From the NCBI GenBank assembly GCA_014801785.1, contig JAAVDN010000017.1:26621-58926 (forward strand): a DNA stretch of 32,306 nucleotides. The letters run 5' to 3'. A program made the position numbers and the translations under genes. A model generated the notes under the pieces. It made no database searches and had not been told where the DNA came from. It worked only from the letters and a program-made list of their open reading frames with translations. Of this stretch, positions 17,114-24,667 are shown piece after piece. This stretch comes from Bacteroides sp. Its GTDB lineage: Bacteria; Bacteroidota; Bacteroidia; Bacteroidales; Muribaculaceae. How positions within the stretch are numbered: the stretch's first letter is position 1; each line of letters starts with the position of its first letter.

Positions 17114-17632
17114 TTACCATCCGAAGGCTTTACCTTCGGCCAGCCAATGGTTCTGCGCCTTTAGTACCTGTTCCACTACATCGCGCACACATCCGTAACC
17201 ACCGGAGAAACGGGAGGTATAAAGGGCCGTCTGTCTTACTTCCGAGGCTGCGTCGTAAGGTGCTGTCGGTAGTCCGACGGCCCGCATAGGTTTCAGATCC
17301 GGAATGTCATCCCCCATATAGAGGACCTCCTCCGGAGAGAGAGAATATTTTTCCATCCAGGCTTCGAGAACAGGAAGCTTATGGGCTGCTCCCTGATAAA
17401 TTTCCGTGATGCCAAGGGCTTCGAAACGGACCTGGATGGCTCTGGTGTTACCACCCGTTATGATAGCCAGGTGCAACCCGCATTTGACTGCAAGCTGCAA
17501 CGCGTAGCCATCTTTTATATTCACCATACGAGTTGGCAGCCCTTCCGGCGAAAGAGGAATGGTGGAGGGGGAAAGCACTCCATCGACATCGAAGGCCAGT
17601 CCTCGAATTTTTGTAAGATCGTAAGGTATCAT
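17114..17632 (-). CDS. kdsC: KdsC-type HAD phosphatase (Kdo-8-phosphate phosphatase)
   Basis: A 172-aa HAD-superfamily phosphatase of the YrbI/KdsC group, which removes phosphate from 3-deoxy-D-manno-octulosonate 8-phosphate in LPS-core Kdo synthesis. HAD motif 1 is FDVDGVLSP with the two Asp near residue 15. Motif 2 is AIITGG. HKLPVLEAWMEKY provides the Lys region, and motif 4 is YMGDDIPDLKPM. It lacks a cap domain, as usual for this tetrameric group. It is followed by maf and preceded, after 98 bp with a short tandem repeat, by a DUF2520-like gene. A related sugar-phosphate substrate cannot be excluded. Confidence 0.92.
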   Translation of the reverse strand: MIPYDLTKIRGLAFDVDGVLSPSTIPLSPEGLPTRMVNIKDGYALQLAVKCGLHLAIITGGNTRAIQVRFEALGITEIYQGAAHKLPVLEAWMEKYSLSPEEVLYMGDDIPDLKPMRAVGLPTAPYDAASEVRQTALYTSRFSGGYGCVRDVVEQVLKAQNHWLAEGKAFGW

Positions 17633-17650
17633 ATTGTAATCCTTTATGAC

Positions 17651-17689
17651 AAGTAGCGTTTAGACAGTTCAAGCAGCGTTTAGACAGTT
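17651..17689 (+). repeat. Two-copy 20-bp tandem repeat between DUF2520-like gene and kdsC
   Basis: AAGTAGCGTTTAGACAGTT at 17651-17669 and AAGCAGCGTTTAGACAGTT at 17671-17689 differ at one base. A GAGCTACTT at 17699-17707 mirrors the AAGTAGC at the start. The block sits in the 98-bp gap within a minus-strand operon. Confidence 0.7.
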
Positions 17690-17730
17690 TCTTGACAGAG
17701 CTACTTGAAATTTAAATAGAGAAGAGGTTG

Positions 17731-18483
17731 TTATCGTGAGCGGGCGATTATAAGATCTGATAGGCGTGTGTATAAATCTTTTAGTGCAGGATCGGATGAA
17801 AGCAAAAGCTTATGGGCGTTAATTGTGGCGCTGTCTCCGCGTACCGCCGGTCCTGTCCTGACGTTTTCCGCTCCATTGACAAGTGCCTTGTCTACCGTTT
17901 TTCTGACTAAAGGTTCTATGAGTTCGGGGGGAAGTCCGGCCTCGCGTAGTCTTTCCTGGGCGACCCCTATAAGTTCATTGACGAAATTACACGCCAGAAC
18001 TCCACACAGATGCAGTTCGCGGCGACGCTGACCATCACAATCGTATGCACGGCAACCGATTGTTTCCGCCAGACGGAACAGTTTATCGCGTGAATCCGTG
18101 CAATTTCCCTCAATCATGATAGGAACAGTGGAGAAATCGACAGTCACACCTTCCGCGAAGCTCTGGAAAGGGTAGAAAACCCCTGTCAATCCCACTCCCA
18201 AAACTTCAATAGGAGTCGAGCCCGAGACATGGGCAAGCAATGGAGGAGGGGTATTGGGTTTTCCATCGGCACCCTGACGCCAGTGGTCTCTGACCCGTTC
18301 CGCTACTTCCCGTATAGCTGAGTCTGAGACGGCGATAAGGAGGAGATCAGCCTCCGGACGCAGACCCTCCAAGGTCCTCGAACTGATCATCCGGCAGTCG
18401 ATTCCCGAGTCTGCGGATAAAGAGCTCATTCTGGAGTAGAGATGGTTGGCGACTTTTCCCGTTCCTATGATATCTATCTTCAT
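17731..18483 (-). CDS. Rossmann-fold NADP-binding protein, DUF2520 family
   Basis: A 250-aa protein beginning MKIDIIGTGKVANHLYSRM, a G-x-G-x-x-x nucleotide-binding loop of a Rossmann domain (residues ~1-120). It includes LLLIAVSDSAIREVAERV and LLAHVSGSTPIEVLG. The C-terminal all-helical domain (residues ~140-250) is of the DUF2520/6-phosphogluconate-dehydrogenase-like kind, with ACNFVNELIGVAQERLREAGLP and TGPAVRGDSATINAHKLLL. The start codon overlaps the stop of the ATP-grasp-like gene by 4 bp, a sign of translational coupling. The reaction is unknown; a reductase or dehydrogenase acting on a small acid is inferred from the fold. It often neighbours kdsC and maf in Bacteroidetes. Confidence 0.85.
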   Translation of the reverse strand: MKIDIIGTGKVANHLYSRMSSLSADSGIDCRMISSRTLEGLRPEADLLLIAVSDSAIREVAERVRDHWRQGADGKPNTPPPLLAHVSGSTPIEVLGVGLTGVFYPFQSFAEGVTVDFSTVPIMIEGNCTDSRDKLFRLAETIGCRAYDCDGQRRRELHLCGVLACNFVNELIGVAQERLREAGLPPELIEPLVRKTVDKALVNGAENVRTGPAVRGDSATINAHKLLLSSDPALKDLYTRLSDLIIARSR

Positions 18484-19541
18484 TTAGAAACTGTTCTTTT
18501 GGGGATGGAGGAAAACATTCCCATTGTCCTGCGCAGATTTATCTCTACACAGGGTCTTACTTTCCCATCGCGCTCCGCAATCATATCGATTCCCAAATAA
18601 CCTTCATAACTATTGATAGGCAGGGATTCGAGTGCATCTTTCTGATGGGAAATTATCTCTTTCAAGGAGATAGTGATGGCTTGCCCGATAATCTTTTCTA
18701 TTTCCGTCTGGGTGATGTCGAGATTCCCCTGATATTGTCCTCGACTGGAGACTTTGAAAAGTGAGAGACCGATGAAATCGGCTTTACCTTTTTCAAGCTT
18801 CCATTCTGTCGCGAAGTCGAGAAGACGGTCAGCACCGGTTTCACCCATGACACTCCCCTGGCGACGTATTCCACCCCTGATCCATTCCTCAATTCTATCT
18901 TTGGAGTTTACCGCAGAGTTGACCACCCCCCGTCCGCTACTGCTCCACGGGAGTTTAAACCAGCATCCCGGATTCTCATCCATGAAGTTCAAGGCTGCAT
19001 CCACTTGATTAAATTCCACGGGGGATTCCGCCGCAATCTTATCAGCCAAAAAATTATTGAAGAGAATCGTTGTCCGGCGATGGGATAACTGCCGGAGCGA
19101 TTGCAGATAGTCCAGGGTCGGCAACAATCTTTCCGGCGTTCCCGATTCCAGTAATCTTCTCCGAAGAGTCCTGTTCCAACCCCACGGATCAATCTCACTG
19201 ACCGAATCCCAAAAATGGATTTCAGTTTGTCGGTCTGAACCTTTGAGAGAGTGTAACAGTTGCAGAGAGTTAAAGTCAATGAGATGGAAACGCATTGCTT
19301 CTGCCTCTTCGCTCCATTTTGACAGAAGGGAAGGAGAGACCGGATATGGAATGAGAATAATGTCGCCGGGAGTTCCCCAACGGGCAGCTGTCAACGGAGC
19401 GAAGAAAGCTTGATTGACAGCCGCTTTGGGAGGGGTATAAAAATCAGACCCGGATCCCAACGCAAAGTCGGTATCCGGATTGAAAATAAGAATCTTCCGC
19501 CTAATGTCGGATTGAGGTATAGCGAAAAGGGATGAATCCAC
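18480..19541 (-). CDS. ATP-grasp-like protein of unknown substrate
   Basis: A 353-aa protein. The N-terminus has KILIFNPDTDFALGSGSDFYTPPKAA. In the middle, GCWFKLPWSSSGRGVV looks like the ATP-grasp glycine-rich loop. Near the end, YEGYLGIDMIAERDGKVRPCVEINLRRTMG matches the metal-binding end of ATP-grasp enzymes (D...E-x-N). ATP-grasp enzymes join a carboxylate to an amine or thiol, but the substrate here is unknown. The frame starts at a GTG 4 bp after rpoZ; a start nearer residue 16 is possible. It overlaps the next gene by 4 bp. Its place between rpoZ and kdsC suggests a housekeeping or envelope role. Confidence 0.75.
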   Translation of the reverse strand: MDSSLFAIPQSDIRRKILIFNPDTDFALGSGSDFYTPPKAAVNQAFFAPLTAARWGTPGDIILIPYPVSPSLLSKWSEEAEAMRFHLIDFNSLQLLHSLKGSDRQTEIHFWDSVSEIDPWGWNRTLRRRLLESGTPERLLPTLDYLQSLRQLSHRRTTILFNNFLADKIAAESPVEFNQVDAALNFMDENPGCWFKLPWSSSGRGVVNSAVNSKDRIEEWIRGGIRRQGSVMGETGADRLLDFATEWKLEKGKADFIGLSLFKVSSRGQYQGNLDITQTEIEKIIGQAITISLKEIISHQKDALESLPINSYEGYLGIDMIAERDGKVRPCVEINLRRTMGMFSSIPKRTVSK

Positions 19542-19545
19542 TCCG

Positions 19546-19881
19546 TCAATCGTCGAGACGCTCTTTCTCCTTTGCGGGGTTGGAGAAATAGAGATTGTGC
19601 TCGATATATTCCTGGGTAGCGAGAAGTGTTGGTTTGGGGAGACGTTCGTAGATTCTGGAAATCTCGATTTGCTCGCGGTTTTCTGCGATCTCCTCGTTGT
19701 TATCGTTTGTCTCGAAGTCTTTGAGCTTCTGCGTCAGTTCTTTCTTCATCTCGACAGCGATCTGGTTTGCGCGTTTGCCGATGACGCATATTGTTTCGTA
19801 GACATTGCCGGTCTGTTCGGACATCTTTATCATGTCGCGGGTGACGGTGGTGACCGGAGCGTTGATTTTCTTATAGTCCAT
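19546..19881 (-). CDS. rpoZ: DNA-directed RNA polymerase omega subunit (Bacteroidetes type)
   Basis: A 111-aa Rpb6/omega-like protein starting MDYKKINAPVTTVTRDM. The conserved helix GNVYETICVIGKRANQIAVEMKKEL is the omega/Rpb6 signature. An acidic linker follows (ETNDNNEEIAENREQIE), then a C-terminal tail. The frame extends two codons further to a TTG, but the ATG at 19879-19881 is preferred. It lies downstream of bamD and 4 bp before the ATP-grasp-like gene. Omega helps RNA polymerase assembly by holding beta'. The bamD-rpoZ order is common in Bacteroidetes. Confidence 0.88.
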   Translation of the reverse strand: MDYKKINAPVTTVTRDMIKMSEQTGNVYETICVIGKRANQIAVEMKKELTQKLKDFETNDNNEEIAENREQIEISRIYERLPKPTLLATQEYIEHNLYFSNPAKEKERLDD

Positions 19882-19921
19882 TGTCAAAGGAAATTATATG
19901 AACTGATTCTGTTTTGTTTGC

Positions 19922-19972
19922 TGAGAGAGGAGAGAGGAGGAGAGGGGAGGAGTGAAGGAGTGGAGAGGGGGT
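19922..19972 (+). other. Purine-rich tract between rpoZ and bamD
   Basis: About 50 bases consist almost only of G and A on the plus strand, interrupted by two T. The minus-strand transcript would carry a C/U-rich stretch between bamD and rpoZ. No gene or hairpin fits it; it may be an RNA spacer or a slippage-prone tract. Confidence 0.55.
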
Positions 19973-19995
19973 TGTGCGGATATGATTTGGATAAA

Positions 19996-20808
19996 TCAAT
20001 CCTTGACGTGGCTTCGCGCGATATTGAAAATAGTCTCGGCTTCTTTCAGGTTTTTTGATTCCGGATTGTTGGCGGTGAAAGAATAATATTCATCAATGAC
20101 TTCGCGGTATCGATCCTCCTGCTTCTCCTGGATACTCTCCTTGGCCTCCTGGAATTTCGATTTGAGGATAATCAATTCGAAATCCTCTTTATATTTTGAA
20201 TAGGGGTATGTTTTGATGGCGTTCTGGGCTGTAATAATCGCAGAACGATAGTTATTGCCGAGGAAATTACCGAGATTATAATAAAGCTGGGCATTCTGCA
20301 ACTCTTTGAGAGTCAGTTTGTCCTGCATCTCGAAAATCGCGTTCTGGGCGATTGAAATCTTATCAGACTCCGGGAAGCGCTCCAGGAAAGCCGCCAGTTC
20401 TTCGATAGCCTTGAGAGTTGTCGATTGGTCAAGCTGGGGATCGGGGGAGTCAAGATAATAACCGTATCCGGAATAGAAACGTGAGAGTTCGGCGTATTTG
20501 CCACGCGGATAACGGTTGTAATATGTCTTGAAATAAGAACCCGAATTGATGTAATCGTGATTGTTGTAATATGCCATTGCGAGCATATACAGCGCATCCT
20601 CCCCTTCGGGGGTGCCCCGGAGCGGAGTTATGATATCTGTCAGCAAGGTCGTCGCCTGCAGATACTTGCCTTGGTCGAAGCATTTCTTGGCATAACTGTA
20701 TCTGACACCGGCATCGCGACTTTTAAGCACTTTTGAATACTCGCTGCATCCTGAGAGGAGGCAGAGAGAAATCATAAAGAAAGAAGGGAGTAAAAAGGCT
20801 TTCCTCAT
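19996..20808 (-). CDS. bamD: Outer-membrane assembly lipoprotein BamD
   Basis: A 270-aa lipoprotein and member of the BAM complex that inserts beta-barrel proteins such as the TonB receptor in this window. The ATG at 20806-20808 is chosen because it gives a lipoprotein signal, MRKAFLLPSFFMISLCLLSGC, with lipobox LSGC. TPR repeats follow: YSYAKKCFDQGKYLQATTLL, ALYMLAMAYYNNHDYINSGSYF and KAIEELAAFLERFPESD, then further helices to ARSHVKD. The longer frame upstream (MTSEALQSDQK) is not used. It is the first gene of the minus-strand run with rpoZ and kdsC; a -7 box lies upstream at 20883-20890. Confidence 0.93.
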   Translation of the reverse strand: MRKAFLLPSFFMISLCLLSGCSEYSKVLKSRDAGVRYSYAKKCFDQGKYLQATTLLTDIITPLRGTPEGEDALYMLAMAYYNNHDYINSGSYFKTYYNRYPRGKYAELSRFYSGYGYYLDSPDPQLDQSTTLKAIEELAAFLERFPESDKISIAQNAIFEMQDKLTLKELQNAQLYYNLGNFLGNNYRSAIITAQNAIKTYPYSKYKEDFELIILKSKFQEAKESIQEKQEDRYREVIDEYYSFTANNPESKNLKEAETIFNIARSHVKD

Positions 20809-20882
20809 CTTTTGATCGGATTGTAAGGCCTCGGAGGTCAACCCTCAAAAACGGGTAGGGGTATCCGGGGCGCATATTTGTG

Positions 20883-20890
20883 CAAAGATA
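20883..20890 (-). promoter_or_regulatory. Putative -7 box for bamD operon
   Basis: On the minus strand these bases read TATCTTTG, matching TAnnTTTG. Transcription would start about 70 bp before bamD. No good TTTG -33 box was found at the right distance. Confidence 0.45.
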
Positions 20891-20951
20891 CAAAAAATAA
20901 TTCATTTGGCGCAGGGGGAAGGAGATAAATATTTCTTTTCATTCCAAGCAG

Positions 20952-20982
20952 TTGCAGATTAAGCTGAGATTCGTTAATTTTG
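20952..20982 (+). promoter_or_regulatory. Bacteroidetes-type promoter for PASTA gene and rluD
   Basis: TTG (20952-20954) and TAATTTTG (20975-20982), 20-bp spacer. A start near 20989 leaves a ~27-nt leader before the ATG at 21016. This rules out the TTG start at 20992. Confidence 0.65.
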
Positions 20983-21015
20983 CAATAATTATTGTTGGGA
21001 AAATCCTCATATATC

Positions 21016-21837
21016 ATGGGAAAATCCGAATCTTCCGCCAACGGGCTTGTGGCTCGTCATCCGGTTATAGCCAATTTGTTGATTATCATCCTGGTCGCCG
21101 TGTTGGGACTGGTGATATGTTATTTCTCCATAGCTATCTTTACAAAGCATGGAGAGACTGATGTCGTGCCGAAAATCGAGAATATCTCGTATTCCGATGC
21201 GGTCAGAATACTTCATGAGAAAGGTTTTCGCGTAGATATCCGCGACTCTATCTATCGGGAGGATATTAAACCCGGATATGTCATCGAGCAGTTCCCAAAA
21301 GCAAATTCCGTTGTCAAACCGGGACGGAAAATCTTTCTATATATCAATGCGGTCCATCCGAAGGAGGTCGTTATAGATACCGACAATAATCCCCGCGAGG
21401 ACGCTCTCCGCAGTTTCTCTTTCCGACAGGGAATGGCCCGTCTGGAAGAATTGGGTTTCAAGAATATTCGTGTTGTCAAGATTCTTGGAGAGGATGACTG
21501 TATTGTGAAGGTTCTCGCCAACGGGAGGGTTGTCAAGAAGACGCAGAAGGTCCCGGTCAATGCCCAGATTACAGTCGAGGTATACGATGGACGTCTGCGC
21601 GACATTCGCGATTCGCTTCAGATGGCTGAATATCCGGAGTATGACCCTGCATACGCTCCTGAACCCGTGACTCCCGATTATGAGGGCGAATCATCCGAAT
21701 ATACTCCGGAACCGACTCCGGAACCGGTGAGACATGAGTCGGCGTCAGGATCTTCACGAGGCGCGTCAACATCGGGGTCTTCATCTGCCTCGTCGTCAAA
21801 ATCAACAGAAGAAGAGCAGGAATATGAGTATTATTGA
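21016..21837 (+). CDS. Single-pass membrane protein with PASTA domains
   Basis: A 273-aa protein. A short cytoplasmic start (MGKSESSANGLVARHPVIAN) leads into one membrane helix (LLIIILVAVLGLVICYFSIAIF). PASTA-type domains follow at about residues 48-110 (VVPKIENISYSDAVRILHEKGFRVDIRD...PGYVIEQFPKANSVVKPGRKIFLYIN) and again to ~190 (ARLEELGFKNIRVVKI...VPVNAQITVEVYDG). The last ~70 residues are low-complexity, rich in P, E, S and Y. PASTA domains bind peptidoglycan fragments in other phyla, but no kinase or transpeptidase domain is attached here. Its 3' end overlaps the rluD start by 14 bp, so the two are coupled. Confidence 0.88.
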   Translation: MGKSESSANGLVARHPVIANLLIIILVAVLGLVICYFSIAIFTKHGETDVVPKIENISYSDAVRILHEKGFRVDIRDSIYREDIKPGYVIEQFPKANSVVKPGRKIFLYINAVHPKEVVIDTDNNPREDALRSFSFRQGMARLEELGFKNIRVVKILGEDDCIVKVLANGRVVKKTQKVPVNAQITVEVYDGRLRDIRDSLQMAEYPEYDPAYAPEPVTPDYEGESSEYTPEPTPEPVRHESASGSSRGASTSGSSSASSSKSTEEEQEYEYY

Positions 21838-22999
21838 TATTTCCGACGAAGAGATTGGCAAGGATATGTCGCCGTCCTGCGGCGCCGGAACCGGCGGTAT
21901 CGACCCACAGGAGGCCTCCGAAGAGTTCGATTCCGAGAAATTGGAAGATAATCAGGAGGAGGAAGTCGCGGAGCCGACTTTTGTCCTTGAGGATGGAAGG
22001 GAACTTTACGAGCATTTCCGCTTTGTCGCTGACAAGGGGCAACAGATGTTGCGGGTTGACAAATTTCTTGTCGATCGTATGGAACGCACTTCCCGCAATC
22101 GAATCCAGCAGGCTGCCGAGGCCGGTTGTATACTTGTCAACGGAAAGGTTGTCAAGTCCAACTATCGGGTCAAACCTCTCGATACGGTAAGTATCGTCAT
22201 GGATCGTCCTCGGTACGAATTTGAAATCATACCGGAGGATATTCCGCTTGACATTGTGTATGAGGATGATTATCTTCTGGTTGTCAACAAACAGCCGGGA
22301 TTGGTTGTCCATCCGGGTCATGGCAACTATCACGGCACTTTGGTCAACGCTCTTGCATGGCATTTCCGCGACAATCCGGATTATGATGTGTCGGATCCGC
22401 GTCTGGGACTTGTTCATCGCATAGATAAGGACACCTCAGGCCTTCTCGTAGTAGCAAAGACTCCGGAGGCCAAGACACATCTTGGTCAGCAATTCTTCAA
22501 TAAGACAACAAGACGCGAATATATCGCTGTCGTGTGGGGGGATTTTGAGGAAAAAGAGGGGACTATAGTCGGCAACATTGCGCGAAATCCGCGCAATAAA
22601 CTGCAAATGGCGGTCTTCCAGGACCCTAATATAGGTAAGCACGCAGTCACGCATTATAACCTGCTTGAGTCATTCGGGTATGTCAGTGTGGTCAAGTGTG
22701 TGCTTGAGACAGGACGGACTCACCAGATTCGTGTCCACATGCTCTCCCAGGGACATCCGCTTTTTAATGACGAGCGCTATGGGGGCGACAGAATATTGCG
22801 CGGCACCACTTTTCCCAAATATAAGCAGTTTGTGGAGGGATGTTTCGCGATATGTCCGCGCCAGGCGTTGCATGCGCGGACGCTTGGTTTTGTGCATCCT
22901 CACACCGGGGAGGAGATGTTTTTCGAATCAGCCGTTCCGGATGACATGCAGCAACTTATCGAGCGCTGGCGCAATTATGTTGAGGCTAATACGCGGTGA
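21824..22999 (+). CDS. rluD: RluD-type 23S rRNA pseudouridine synthase
   Basis: A 391-aa protein from the ATG at 21824 (MSIIDISDEEIGKD). An acidic N-terminal extension of ~60 residues precedes an S4 RNA-binding domain (LRVDKFLVDRMERTSRNRIQQAAEAGCILVNGKVVKSNYRVK). The catalytic domain of the RsuA/RluA family has VVHPGHGNYHGTLVNAL and the active-site motif LGLVHRIDKDTSGLLVVAKT with the catalytic Asp. ETGRTHQIRVHMLSQGHPLFNDERYGG completes the family signature. It would convert uridines to pseudouridine in large-subunit rRNA. The start lies inside the end of the PASTA gene. Its stop directly abuts the stop of the convergent folK-like gene. Confidence 0.94.
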   Translation: MSIIDISDEEIGKDMSPSCGAGTGGIDPQEASEEFDSEKLEDNQEEEVAEPTFVLEDGRELYEHFRFVADKGQQMLRVDKFLVDRMERTSRNRIQQAAEAGCILVNGKVVKSNYRVKPLDTVSIVMDRPRYEFEIIPEDIPLDIVYEDDYLLVVNKQPGLVVHPGHGNYHGTLVNALAWHFRDNPDYDVSDPRLGLVHRIDKDTSGLLVVAKTPEAKTHLGQQFFNKTTRREYIAVVWGDFEEKEGTIVGNIARNPRNKLQMAVFQDPNIGKHAVTHYNLLESFGYVSVVKCVLETGRTHQIRVHMLSQGHPLFNDERYGGDRILRGTTFPKYKQFVEGCFAICPRQALHARTLGFVHPHTGEEMFFESAVPDDMQQLIERWRNYVEANTR

Positions 23000-23374
23000 T
23001 TAGACAGGGGCTAACTCGCGGTATCCAATCTGGAAGAACTCAGCTTCGAAATCGCGGAGACGCAGGATGTTTCCGTCGCAGATGACAACATCGATATCAA
23101 GAGGCACTTCCCCGTTGAGTCTCGCCTTTTCATCTCGTCCGAACTCAATCTCCATACGTTTTGCCAAACTTTCAAGTTCTGATGTAGTAAGGGCACACCT
23201 GCATTTGACAACGGCATTCATATATAGCGCCGGACCTCCGTAGAGGTCCGGCGTTTCATATACTGATGAAGAGCTGACCGCCGATAAAAGTGTTTCGAGA
23301 CGATTCAGCGCCCGTTGGACATTATGTCTGCGTCCGTGGCAGTTGGAGCCTATGGAGAGGTAGTATAACGGCAT
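23000..23374 (-). CDS. folK: Short HPPK (FolK)-like pyrophosphokinase
   Basis: A 124-aa protein aligning with 6-hydroxymethyl-dihydropterin pyrophosphokinase, which transfers pyrophosphate from ATP in folate synthesis. Visible family elements are YYLSIGSN at the start, SSSVYETPDLYGGPALYMNAVV, the GRDEKARLNGE segment and PLDIDVV, whose two Asp match the metal ligands. It is shorter than the usual ~150-160 aa. The Arg that normally stands three residues before the first Asp (GPR-x-LD-x-D) is Val here. The usual C-terminal PH-(P/x)...R-x-F region is reduced to EAEFFQIGYRELAP. It may be a short Bacteroidetes form or a diverged, possibly weakened enzyme. It starts 6 bp after the phosphoesterase gene. 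Confidence 0.8.
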   Translation of the reverse strand: MPLYYLSIGSNCHGRRHNVQRALNRLETLLSAVSSSSVYETPDLYGGPALYMNAVVKCRCALTTSELESLAKRMEIEFGRDEKARLNGEVPLDIDVVICDGNILRLRDFEAEFFQIGYRELAPV

Positions 23375-23380
23375 CTGATA

Positions 23381-24622
23381 TCAGCGGTAAAGGGTGAAAA
23401 CCGTGATTTCTGGAGTCGCACCGATGCGGAAAGGCATACCTACTTCGCCGGCTCCTACGTTGACGTAAAGCTGGACGAGGTCTCCATCCTTATTCTCCAT
23501 TACATATAGACCTCCCCAGAATTTATAGAAGAGACTGGAAGGAGAGAATCTGTGCTCTCCCGCCTTAAGCTGGATTTGCATCGCATGGGTATGACCTGAC
23601 AGTGTCAGGTCGATATTGGTCTGTGCGGAAGTGACGCGGCGCCAGTGTTCCGGGTTATGGGTCATAAGGAGCTTGAAGCGGTCGTCATGGACATTGAAGG
23701 CCGAATCAGGATGGGTAGGATAAGCTTTCGTGAGGTCTCCATACTGACGGAAAGGGGGTTCTCCCCAGTTTTCGACACCAATCAGAACCATAGTGTCTCT
23801 TGCTATCGAATCGTGTATCGTCCTGTCGCGCGTGATGAAGCGGTGAGAGTTATTGAGCAGCGTCCAGCCCATCTTCCTTTGCCAGGAATCGAGCAGACGG
23901 TTGTTTGCGAGCCTCAGTGCCTCGTTAGGCCACGTTATATAGTCTCCGTAGTCATGATTTCCCAGGATGGAGTAGACACCGTCAGGAGCTTTCAGGCGGC
24001 TGAGAACCGGAATGAAAGGACGAAGTTCGGTTGTCGTGCGGTTGACGATATCTCCGGTAAAAAGAATCAGATTGGGGTGCTGGGCGTTTATGGAGTCAAC
24101 AAGGCGGGAGATGAAGGCCGTATCGTTGCCCCATGTTCCGACATGGATATCGGAAAACTGCGCTATACGGTATCCGACGAAGGCCTCAGGCAATCTTGGG
24201 CAGTGAATATCTACATCAACGACCTCTATCCTGTCGCGTCCCCAGAGCGCACCATACCATAGCGCGCAGAAAGCCACGAGCCCGACTGGAACGCCAATCC
24301 ATAGACCGAGCGGGAGGCGCCGGCGACTGAAAAGACGCGGAATGCGACCCAGAAGGGAGAAAAGGGCTATGCAGGCCTTGAAGAGGTAGAGTGTGAAGTA
24401 GAAGAACATCAGCCACATCGGGAGCAGAATATCCTCGTCCACATTTCGCTTAGGCCAAAGATACACAACTATGAGATAAATCCAGCATACGATGGAAGAC
24501 CATAAGTAATATTTCGACCATATGCGTTTGCGGGCGAACTTACGTATGGAATTCAGAATTTCCCAGTCGATAAGGATGCTGACAACGAAGAGAAAAAGGA
24601 ATGATGTGAATGCTATTCTCAT
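23381..24622 (-). CDS. Membrane-anchored metallophosphoesterase
   Basis: A 413-aa protein with several membrane segments in the first ~140 residues (residues 1-20, then around YYLWSSIVCWIYLIVVYLW, LLPMWLMFFYFTLYLF and LGLWIGVPVGLVAFCALWYG). The calcineurin-like catalytic domain follows, with the metal motifs AQFSDIHVGTW, LFTGDIVNR, ILGNHDYGDY and LTLSGHTHAMQ. A YPTHPDSAFNVHDDRFKLLMTHNPEHW segment carries the TH-N-P histidine. Related proteins act on phospholipid head groups or lipid A precursors (UDP-2,3-diacylglucosamine), but the target here is not known. It stands between an acyltransferase and the folK-like gene in one minus-strand run, with gaps of 45 and 6 bp. Confidence 0.9.
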   Translation of the reverse strand: MRIAFTSFLFLFVVSILIDWEILNSIRKFARKRIWSKYYLWSSIVCWIYLIVVYLWPKRNVDEDILLPMWLMFFYFTLYLFKACIALFSLLGRIPRLFSRRRLPLGLWIGVPVGLVAFCALWYGALWGRDRIEVVDVDIHCPRLPEAFVGYRIAQFSDIHVGTWGNDTAFISRLVDSINAQHPNLILFTGDIVNRTTTELRPFIPVLSRLKAPDGVYSILGNHDYGDYITWPNEALRLANNRLLDSWQRKMGWTLLNNSHRFITRDRTIHDSIARDTMVLIGVENWGEPPFRQYGDLTKAYPTHPDSAFNVHDDRFKLLMTHNPEHWRRVTSAQTNIDLTLSGHTHAMQIQLKAGEHRFSPSSLFYKFWGGLYVMENKDGDLVQLYVNVGAGEVGMPFRIGATPEITVFTLYR

Positions 24623-24667
24623 TGTTAAGCCTTCGAGCGACTTGAAGCCGCAGTTTGATATATAAGG

